Shown here in pieces: positions 57,285 to 64,000 of a stretch of DNA of 64,000 nt. The stretch comes from Trichomonas vaginalis G3. Taxonomy: Eukaryota > Parabasalia > Trichomonadida > Trichomonadidae. How positions within the stretch are numbered: position 1 is the first letter of the stretch; every line of letters begins with the position of its first letter. Where the stretch lies: positions 13,450,205 to 13,514,204 of the forward strand of contig NC_067206.1 in NCBI RefSeq assembly GCF_026262505.1. The letters run 5' to 3'. The notes beneath the pieces were generated by a model. The model did not search any database and had not been told where the DNA came from. It saw only the letters and a program-made list of their open reading frames with translations. The translations under genes and the position numbers were made by a program.

Positions 57285-57704
57285 ATGGACGTATTTGAGT
57301 ATCTCTTCGAATTGAAGCAAAACAAAGTTTACACACACAAACAATACAAGTTCATTGACAGAGTAGTTCTTTACACAAACAATGGAAAATGTTATAGAAT
57401 AGCAGTCTTTGCTGAACCAAAATATTTTCATAAAGCAAAGAAAGTTGGTATAACCGAGATGGTGAAAGTTCTTGAAGCAGACAAAAATATAACAACAAAA
57501 CTGACCGATATTTCTAAAGGAAAGTTTATAATACAATATTATATCAAAACTGGCGTACTGTCAATATTTGACGGAGAGAAGTCAGTTCAAGAACAACTTA
57601 CTGACCTGCTGCCAAAATCTGCTCGATGGAAGCTGTCGTTATACCAATCTGAGGAGCCCCAGCAGGTTTCATCGAACGAATCTTCAAAAGAGCATCTTCC
57701 GTGA
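57285..57704 (+). CDS. Maverick family-C protein (139 aa)
   Basis: Starts MDVFEYLFELKQNKVYTHKQ. Strand-rich with a lysine-rich middle (FHKAKKVGITEMVKVLEADK) and SARWKLSLYQ near the end. It is the only plus-strand gene in this part of E2 and its 3' end overlaps the end of the capsid region by about 107 bp. The last 25 residues may therefore be read-through. Weak resemblance to E1 5,465-5,850. Function unknown. Confidence 0.45.
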   Translation: MDVFEYLFELKQNKVYTHKQYKFIDRVVLYTNNGKCYRIAVFAEPKYFHKAKKVGITEMVKVLEADKNITTKLTDISKGKFIIQYYIKTGVLSIFDGEKSVQEQLTDLLPKSARWKLSLYQSEEPQQVSSNESSKEHLP

Positions 57705-59203
57705 AAAGTGCTATTGGTTTTGTAAACTTCTTTGCTCTCAGTTCATTTGGACCGTCTCTGTCACCAGTATATTGTATTTGAACTGTACCAACAGTTGAAA
57801 TACCACCCATAAAGTCTTCTGAGTCAGCAAATGGAATGCCAAGCCAAAAGTTTGAACGGTCTCCATTTGTATATTGAGTGTTTTGAGCTCCTGTATGGGT
57901 CCATACTTTCACATATGGCATAATAGAACTTTGCATTTCAGGGTTAATGGTTGTTGTGAAGTTGTTGTTAAAGTTCATAGCATCTAATGTCAAGTTGTAT
58001 GACCTCATATCCTCAACTGTAGAATATTCTTCTCTTGGATAATATTTGCCATCTATGTTTATGATATTTAATACCAGGGTTGTAGAAGCAAGAATAGTCA
58101 TTTATAGTTCGTCTGAACAGTACAAACATAGTATCTGCATGTTTCATTGCAGTTGTTAAGGCAATATCTGTTCTTGCACCTGGGTCAGCACTTTGGTTTC
58201 CAACTTCACCTGCAAAGTCTTTGACAGATATTTGGTGTATAGGGAACATAAGTGGAACTGCAATATATTTGGCAGCTAAAGCATTTGAAATATCTGGGTC
58301 CAACATATAAACGGCAAGTCTGCTTTCTATTCTCTTGCATTCAAACTGTTCGCATGTGAACTTAACTGGGTCCCAAGCAGTTCCAGCAGCATTGAAATAA
58401 TAGTTTACTTCAGTGTTGAAGTTTGAGAAACCAAAGTCTAAGTCAACTTTGTCTTTGCAAAAGTCGGCGAATGACGTTTGATTTGCTCCCTTTACGTCTG
58501 TAAGAGTGAATGGGTCTTGTGTTGGTGCAATGACTAAGTTATTTTTGCTTGGAGTAAGTTCGATAGAAATTTTTCCTGCCCAGTTTGGCAAGTATCTTAA
58601 AAACCTGAAGATGAGGAAAGATGACAAAGGAACTCTAAGTTTCAGTTTTACTTTGGTTACTGCTGCTGCAGTTTGTCCAGAAAGGTTAACATAAACTCCT
58701 GGAACGTTAGGGTCAAGTCTTCTTATTTTCTCAATGGTGGCATACTGGTCTGTTTGTTCTCTAGCTTGTGGTTGTACTGAGTTTCTCAAAGCGAACCATT
58801 CATAGTTTGCCCATGTTACTGTTTGAACTAAGTCAGAGTTAGAATATATCTTATATCCCATGAAAACTTCTGGAGCATATTGGTATCCGACATAGAAAAT
58901 TCCATTGCAACCTTTCTTGTCAGACAACTTGGCAGAAGGCTTTATTTCAATGTCTTGTTCCACGTATAAGAATGAGTTGTCAATAGAAATAATATGAAAC
59001 CTGTCGCAAGCAATATCTACTGTTGTTGAAGAACCTTCTCCAAACTCACCTACGTTTCCATAAGAAACAGCAGTTGTATATTCGTAAGTTCCAGGAACTA
59101 TTTCTGACCTTCTAATGGCATTGTCGCATTCGTTATACCATTCGGAAACATTTCCGTTCATAGCATCCAAAACTGTTGGCGTTATATTCTGAGCGGCGTA
59201 CAT
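57598..59203 (-). pseudogene. major capsid protein candidate (double jelly roll), broken
   Basis: About 530 codons of strand-rich structural sequence. The 5' part has YEYTTAVSYGNVGEFGEGSS, DRFHIISIDNSFLYVEQDIE, QTAAAVTKVKLKLRVPLSSF (the conserved pLxxF region before the linker helix in double jelly-roll capsids) and LRYLPNWAGKISIELTPSKN. The 3' part has YNLTLDAMNFNNNFTTTINP and SNFWLGIPFADSEDFMGGIS. Length, order and neighbours fit the Polinton major capsid protein. About one break. Confidence 0.55.
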
Positions 59204-59235
59204 TTCATATGAGTAAAAATATAGAATAGTTGGAT

Positions 59236-59706
59236 TTATATGTCATAATAGAACCCACGTGGACCAAGCTTTACTTTCTTCCTGACTGAGTTTTTAACTC
59301 TTCTTTTTCCTTCATTGCCCTCTGCTTGAAGTTGTTGCATCTTTGCATTATGTTCATCTAGTATGTTGCAAATTTCCCATGTCCTTTTTGCCTTTGGGCT
59401 CTGGTCGCCCATCTCAGGTAACCTATATCCTAGAAAGATTTTGTCATAGTTTGTATTTGAGTCTTCGCGTATTGTTTGCATGACTCTTTCCTGAGTTTCC
59501 GGTTCAAGCTCTTCAAACAGAGCTTGTCCATATGGAATAAGCTCGTTTCCAAATATATGTTTTTGTAGCCATTCTGGTTTTCTTTCCATGTTACCAATAA
59601 TATCTTTTGTGAATGGGAAAGCTTTTACCCAACGTTTCAGGCTTGCGTCATTTATTTCTGTAGTTGGTTTTATTTTGTCAAGGAACATGTTTTTCAATAC
59701 TAACAT
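59236..59706 (-). CDS. Maverick coding segment downstream of the coiled-coil gene (156 aa)
   Basis: MLVLKNMFLDKIKPTTEIND, then IGNMERKPEWLQKHIFGNEL, ALFEELEPETQERVMQTIRE, WEICNILDEHNAKMQQLQAE and a basic end (RRVKNSVRKKVKLGPRGFYY). The frame is open upstream of the ATG for about 30 codons and meets the end of the 59,781-62,429 frame, so the true start is unclear. A basic end next to the capsid gene suggests a virion protein. Confidence 0.45.
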   Translation of the reverse strand: MLVLKNMFLDKIKPTTEINDASLKRWVKAFPFTKDIIGNMERKPEWLQKHIFGNELIPYGQALFEELEPETQERVMQTIREDSNTNYDKIFLGYRLPEMGDQSPKAKRTWEICNILDEHNAKMQQLQAEGNEGKRRVKNSVRKKVKLGPRGFYYDI

Positions 59707-59780
59707 TTCATTTGGTACTGTCCATTTGAGTTTTCTTAAATATTCATCCCTTCTCGGTTCATTGTCTGCAAAGTAAGTTT

Positions 59781-62429
59781 TTATGACATTTTGTAAACTT
59801 TCGTTTGCAAGGTCATGTACAATAGGTTCTCTTCCTTCGCCTCCCTAACTTTCTTTCTAAACTCTTCACCAAATATACCATCTCTATGGTTCTGTGTAGT
59901 TCTTTGAGATAAATGTTTTAGAACGTCAGGTGTTATATTTCCATCAGCCATGTTCATTTCATACTGGTCCAAAATATCTGCATGTTTCATATCTTTCAAT
60001 GGCATTAAAGCCGCGCTGAAAATACCAGCTATATCTGGTTCACCATTGACTTCCATTGCGTCTACAACTTCTTGGAATTGTGGTTGTAAGTTTATGAACC
60101 ACCTATCTGGGTTAGCTTTATGACCCCATCTCATTGTAGTTCCATCGTCTGCAGAAACAAAAGTAGGTTTGTTTCCATCTTGGTTAGGTTCTGAATGAAC
60201 TTTAAACAATGTTTCATTTCTATATGTTTTCTTGAAATTTAACCTTTTATCTTCACCGAGTTCATCCGAAGATTGAACGTTAAATGCTCGTAAGTAAAAA
60301 GGGTTGTTGTATTTGTGTACATTTTTTTTCAGTGCTTCCATTCTATGCTGAATATTTTCATCTGATGTTGGAGTCTTTTGTATGTCGGCAAACATTTTTC
60401 GATATTCTTCTACTATGTCAGCCGAATTTTTTTTAGACTCTTGGAAATATTCCATATTCTCCGCATACTCTTGTTGAGGGTCAAGATTTTTCGGCTGTTC
60501 CAAATCTTCATCTAGTTCTGTGAAGTTAGTTTCCAAAGGAAGGACTTGTTCGTTTCCTTCAGGCTCTTCTAGCTGTTGTTGCTGAACTATTTCTTCCATG
60601 TCTGGTTGTATCTGAACTTCTTCCTGTGGAGTTTCTTGTACCTCATCTGCTGGCATTTCATATATTCCGAGACCGTTTTTAAAAAGTTCCCTTTCTAAGT
60701 CATCCGGACTCATAAACCTTTCTTCTTTCGTTCCGTCTCTATTTTTTACGCGTTTCATGAAGAGAGTTAAATTGTCATTTAGCTCTGACATCAAATATCT
60801 CGGAGTAAATTCGTTCATGTCATTTGGATGATATGCTATTAAATCATATCCCTTAGCGAGCTTGTATTTTCCAGGTTTGAGATTATATCCCCTTTGGTGC
60901 AGAGCCATAAAGCTAAATAGGTTCGGGTCAGTATTTCCATCCTTGAACTTTCGAATAGCTTCTTTATATCTGTCACTAAAGTCAATAGTATCTGGGTAAC
61001 CATAGTCTTCTTTAAGCATTTTTAAGAATTCTTGGTTTCCTTGTTCTCTACTTCTTTTATGTCCTTGCTCTGGTTGTGGAGGTGGTTGTTGTGCAGGGTT
61101 TTGAACTGTTGGTTGTTGTGCTGGTTGTGGTGCAGTGTTTTGAACTGTTGGTTGTTGTGTTGGTTTTGGTGCATGCCTGTGTCTGTGTCCATGTGACGAT
61201 GTAAATGTGTTAGGTAGTCCTGGTGCAGGTGCTTCTCTTGGAGGGTTTGGTGGTATATAAGTTCCACCAGCTGGCACATATGTTCCATCTGCAGCGTAAT
61301 GTCCTACCTGACTTTTCGTTCTTAAGAAAGCATTTACTAGGTCTGTTTTGGTCTGTTGTAACTCTTTTTCTTGACTTTCCACAACAGTTGCTCTAACGGC
61401 GTCATAGGCACTTTGAACTGCCTGTCTCGTTGCTGCATCTGTTATTTTCGTCATATTTTGTGCTACTTCTTTTAACTCTTTGTCGAAACCTTCAGACTTC
61501 AGTTTCTTTCCAGATGAGAAGTCGTTCACTTGTTTCACCTTACTATGAAGAGCTTCGAAGGCGTTCTTAAAGTCAGCATTTGTTAAAGCTTCATTTGAAC
61601 TATCTTCATCCGCTTGTATTTTTGTCCTTATTGACCCTATGAGTTGGGCTGCTTTAGCGTTGGCTTGGGCATCTAACCAGTCATTGTTAGCTTTTATATA
61701 TTCTGCGCTTTTCATTGCCTTTTGCATGGCTGCGTCGTTATTTTTACTTTCTTGTGCTAAGTTTTCATACTGTACGGTTTGGTTTTGCAACTGTAAAAGT
61801 TTTTCTGCCTTTACATTTGCTTCAACTTCTTTTTTATACTCATCGCTATCCATATATGTCTTCAGGGCTTTTTGTTTTATCTCTTCATCTTTCAGTACTT
61901 TATATCGAGTAGTATGGTTTTTCAAATTTACAACATCTTGTTCCATTTTTGCTACTTCTGTTGCTTTTTCTGACACTTTTTTCGCATATTCCTCCGTACT
62001 TAGTTCTTTCAGTTGTTCTTCTTTCTTCTTTTTCTCTACGTTTAACTCATTGAGTTTCTTTGTGTGTCTGTCATATTCTAGTTTCTTTTCGTTTTCACCT
62101 ATTTGCTTCTGTATGTCTATGTTTGACTTTTTGACATCTGCTATTTGATTTTTGAGTGAACTCAAATTCATTTGACTTTGAGGGTTATATGCTGTTCCGT
62201 CTGCAGCTCCACCATAGCCTGCCATTTTCGCTAAAAGTGCCGCTCTTAAACCTCCACTCTGTGCACCAACAACTCGGTTTAAAAGCATAGGATTGCTTGA
62301 CATTTGTTGCAACATAGTGGGGTCATTCAGCATTTGTTGTTGCAACTGTTGTTGTGGTGTTAGTCTTACTATTGGATGTTTCAATGCTCTCTTCCTCTTA
62401 CGTATATTCTTACGTAGCTTACGTGGCAT
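59781..62429 (-). CDS. large coiled-coil structural-like protein (882 aa)
   Basis: The largest E2 frame. Residues 1-25 are strongly basic (MPRKLRKNIRKRKRALKHPI), then a Gln/Met-rich part and long coiled coils at about 90-390 (NIDIQKQIGENEKKLEYDRH, KYKEEQLKEL-type heptads). A proline/histidine/glutamine-rich hinge follows (HGHRHRHAPKPTQQPTV, repeated QQPTVQN), then a folded-looking half (DYGYPDTIDFSDRYKEAIRK, MRWGHKANPDRWFINLQPQF). No catalytic motif. Best read as a scaffold, tape-measure or core protein. Intact over 882 codons in an element that is broken elsewhere. Confidence 0.55.
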   Translation of the reverse strand: MPRKLRKNIRKRKRALKHPIVRLTPQQQLQQQMLNDPTMLQQMSSNPMLLNRVVGAQSGGLRAALLAKMAGYGGAADGTAYNPQSQMNLSSLKNQIADVKKSNIDIQKQIGENEKKLEYDRHTKKLNELNVEKKKKEEQLKELSTEEYAKKVSEKATEVAKMEQDVVNLKNHTTRYKVLKDEEIKQKALKTYMDSDEYKKEVEANVKAEKLLQLQNQTVQYENLAQESKNNDAAMQKAMKSAEYIKANNDWLDAQANAKAAQLIGSIRTKIQADEDSSNEALTNADFKNAFEALHSKVKQVNDFSSGKKLKSEGFDKELKEVAQNMTKITDAATRQAVQSAYDAVRATVVESQEKELQQTKTDLVNAFLRTKSQVGHYAADGTYVPAGGTYIPPNPPREAPAPGLPNTFTSSHGHRHRHAPKPTQQPTVQNTAPQPAQQPTVQNPAQQPPPQPEQGHKRSREQGNQEFLKMLKEDYGYPDTIDFSDRYKEAIRKFKDGNTDPNLFSFMALHQRGYNLKPGKYKLAKGYDLIAYHPNDMNEFTPRYLMSELNDNLTLFMKRVKNRDGTKEERFMSPDDLERELFKNGLGIYEMPADEVQETPQEEVQIQPDMEEIVQQQQLEEPEGNEQVLPLETNFTELDEDLEQPKNLDPQQEYAENMEYFQESKKNSADIVEEYRKMFADIQKTPTSDENIQHRMEALKKNVHKYNNPFYLRAFNVQSSDELGEDKRLNFKKTYRNETLFKVHSEPNQDGNKPTFVSADDGTTMRWGHKANPDRWFINLQPQFQEVVDAMEVNGEPDIAGIFSAALMPLKDMKHADILDQYEMNMADGNITPDVLKHLSQRTTQNHRDGIFGEEFRKKVREAKEENLLYMTLQTKVYKMS

Positions 62430-62454
62430 TTTAAGTGAAGTTAAAAAGCGGTTT

Positions 62455-63301
62455 TTGACAGATGTTTTATTGAGACTTCTTCGTAAAGACTTTGTTGAGA
62501 TTTCTTCGTAAATGAGTGTAAATGACCCAAAAATATATTTTAGGGTAGAAGGTTAGATATAACCTCTTTTCTAACCTCTTTTCTACCCTCTTGAATTTTC
62601 ATGAATTTCTTCGTAAAGACTTTGTTAAGACTTCTTCATCTAATTTCTCATGAACTTTCTTGTCTATGTTTTGTTGAGATTTCTTCGTAAAGACTTTGTT
62701 GAGATTTCTTCGTAAATGACCCTAGTAGTATATTTTTGGTGTAAATTTCATGAAAATTCAAGAGGTGAAAAATTAGGTGAAAAAACAGGTTATATCTCAC
62801 CTCTTCACCTAAAATATATTTTTGGTGTAAATTTCATGAAAATTCAAGAGGGTAGAAAAGAGGTTAGAAAAGAGGTTATATCTAACCTTCTACCCTAAAC
62901 ATTATTTTTGGTGTAAATTTCATGAAAATTCAAGAGGGTAGAAAAGAGGTTAGAAAAGAGGTTATATCTAACCTTCTACCCTAAACATTATTTTTGGTGT
63001 AAATTTCATGAAGAAATCTCAACAAAGTCTTTACGAAGAAGTCTTGACAAAGTCTTTACGAAGAAGTCTTGACAAAACATTTACGAAGAAATCTTGACAA
63101 ATTCAAGAGGGTAGAAAAGAGGTTAGAAAAGAGGTTATATCTAACCTTCTACCCTAAACATTATTTTTGTCTGATTTTACGAAGAAGTCTTGACAAAACA
63201 TTTACGAAGAAGTCTTGAAAACAAAACATAATATATAATTTGTGAAAAGTGAAACATTATATAATGTTTTCGACCAAGAAGACTAACAATTTTCCGAATA
63301 A
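62455..63301. repeat. right subterminal repeat region of E2
   Basis: About 850 bp without a gene. It holds compound palindromes at 62,543-62,588, 62,763-62,810 (GGTGA type), 62,850-62,896, 62,936-62,982 and 63,109-63,155. Between them are about ten copies of GACTTCTTCGTAAA-type minisatellite (62,470-62,730 and 63,005-63,215) and several TTTGGTGTAAATTTCATGAA spacers. The left end has only one palindrome and two minisatellite units, so the right end has been expanded. Confidence 0.85.
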
Positions 63302-63364
63302 AAACTTCATTTATACTAAACATCTTCGGGGCTAGAAGGCACGAAGTGCCTGGAAGCCCCACTA

Positions 63365-63447
<83 letters not shown>
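63302..63447 (-). repeat. right terminal inverted repeat of E2
   Basis: Complement of the left repeat: GGTAGTGGGGCTTCCAGGC behind T81 (63,367-63,447). The nested stem-loop with GGCAC-TTC-GTGCC is kept. Confidence 0.9.
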
Positions 63448-63450
<3 letters not shown>

Positions 63451-63453
63451 CCA
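63448..63453 (+). repeat. target-site duplication of E2, right
   Basis: ATACCA, identical to 39,441-39,446. Confidence 0.85.
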
Positions 63454-63534
63454 CCTAAGATGATGATGAAAAAAATTTTCGACTAAAAAAAAGTAGTCAG
63501 ATTAAAAATTTTGCCATAAAAAAATCAAATTTTG

Positions 63535-64000
63535 ATGTTGTCTGATAACACAGTATCACCAACTCATTACAATGAGTTGATGAGCACTTACAAAAATTAT
63601 TGTGATGCATTTGACTCACTATACAAGCTCAAAACAAAAGACGAAAAAGAATTATCTAAAATTTATCAAAATATCAAAATTCATCTGATCGATTCATATA
63701 AATATCCTCCAAATCAGATTATTATTGATATGTCAAGCATGTCAATGTATAACAACCGCTATATGAAGTCATATTTATACATTGTCAAACAAATCTTTGA
63801 AGAATATCACCCAAAGGATATTAATGCGATTAATTCTGTTTTTGATTACCTTTTCTATAAAGAATATGGAATAGTACTTGTAGAAAGCAACAGAACAAAG
63901 TTCAAGGAATTTGAATCTAAAAATTATACATTGGATATTCATAAAGAAAATACGATTTACAGGGCTATTATGGATAATGACAAAGAATTATTAATCTCTA
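63535..64000 (+). CDS. DUF3447-type ankyrin protein, 5' part (runs off the window)
   Basis: Open from ATG 63,535 to the window edge (155 codons). The head MLSDNTVSPTHYNELMSTYK, LYKLKTKDEKELSKIYQNIK, HLIDSYKYPPNQIIIDM and NNRYMKSYLYIVKQIFEEYH is the standard N-terminal region of the large trichomonad ankyrin family as I recall it. The NNRYxKSYL motif is shared with the gene at 35,666. An exact initiator TCATTA (63,564) sits before a second in-frame ATG (63,580), so a shorter protein is possible. Family alignment favours the first start. Confidence 0.85.
   Translation, partial: MLSDNTVSPTHYNELMSTYKNYCDAFDSLYKLKTKDEKELSKIYQNIKIHLIDSYKYPPNQIIIDMSSMSMYNNRYMKSYLYIVKQIFEEYHPKDINAINSVFDYLFYKEYGIVLVESNRTKFKEFESKNYTLDIHKENTIYRAIMDNDKELLIS

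Larger units (their letters stand above)
39447..63447. mobile_element. Maverick/Polinton E2, complete ends, 24.0 kb
   Basis: A full-length Maverick by its ends: a 6-bp target duplication ATACCA on both sides, terminal inverted repeats starting GGTAGTGGGGCTTCC behind a 34-base A run (left) and an 81-base T run (right). Parts are a DNA methyltransferase, small membrane-active proteins, two family-A proteins, phage-like fibre, integrase, HNH endonuclease, three KilA-N-type genes, ATPase and SF3-helicase remains, minor and major capsid candidates and a large coiled-coil protein. No polymerase B was seen. About 8-12 breaks, mostly within 52.5-55.1 kb; the terminal repeats differ by roughly one substitution and a small indel over 60 bp, so it is young. 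Confidence 0.92.

Noticed and set aside
57285-57704. Adenovirus-type maturation protease in E2
   Set aside because: I looked for the His-Asp-Gln-Cys pattern in the smaller E2 genes, including this one, and did not find it; absence by eye is weak evidence.

Overview
The window looks like nuclear DNA of a trichomonad, Trichomonas vaginalis or a close relative. Host genes are intronless and AT-rich. Several have a TCA(C/T)(A/T)(A/T) initiator just before the start codon, and two belong to the very large trichomonad ankyrin (DUF3447-type) family. About two thirds of the window is Maverick (Polinton) DNA, the class that fills much of these genomes. Everything here was read by eye; no database search was run.

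Layout. (1) 1-104: edge of an integrase-like reading frame. (2) About 105-20,350: Maverick E1, old and much broken (at least 15 breaks). It has capsid-like, packaging-ATPase, tail-fibre-like, integrase, KilA-N and protein-primed DNA polymerase B genes and a 100-base assembly gap at 18,996-19,095. (3) 20,350-24,180: decayed, coding-like DNA of unknown family. (4) 24,180-39,440: a host island with a small possible gene, a dead BspA-like leucine-rich-repeat gene, an ankyrin protein, a 14-3-3 protein, a 1,110-residue PPGF-repeat protein, a DUF3447-type ankyrin protein and a seven-membrane-segment protein. (5) 39,447-63,447: Maverick E2, 24,001 bp, with both ends, terminal inverted repeats capped by A34/T81 homopolymers, and a perfect 6-bp target duplication (ATACCA). 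It is young; I estimate 8-12 breaks, mostly within 52.5-55.1 kb. (6) 63,535 to the edge: the 5' part of another DUF3447-type ankyrin gene, 87 bp from the end of E2.

How the parts fit. Both Mavericks carry a virion-like set (capsid-like proteins, A32-type ATPase, phage-like fibre, small amphipathic proteins), an rve integrase and a set of KilA-N regulators or nucleases. E1 has polymerase B. E2 has no visible polymerase B but does have D5-like superfamily 3 helicase remains, and it adds an N6-adenine DNA methyltransferase and an HNH endonuclease. The HNH tail domain also occurs as two stand-alone genes in E1.

Most unusual are two families of small palindromes that keep their shape through paired base changes. 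One is a pair of hairpins with three-base loops lying inside open reading frames of E1 and echoed in the terminal repeats of E2. The other is a compound GGTTA/TAACC or GGTGA/TCACC structure sitting at gene ends all over both elements.
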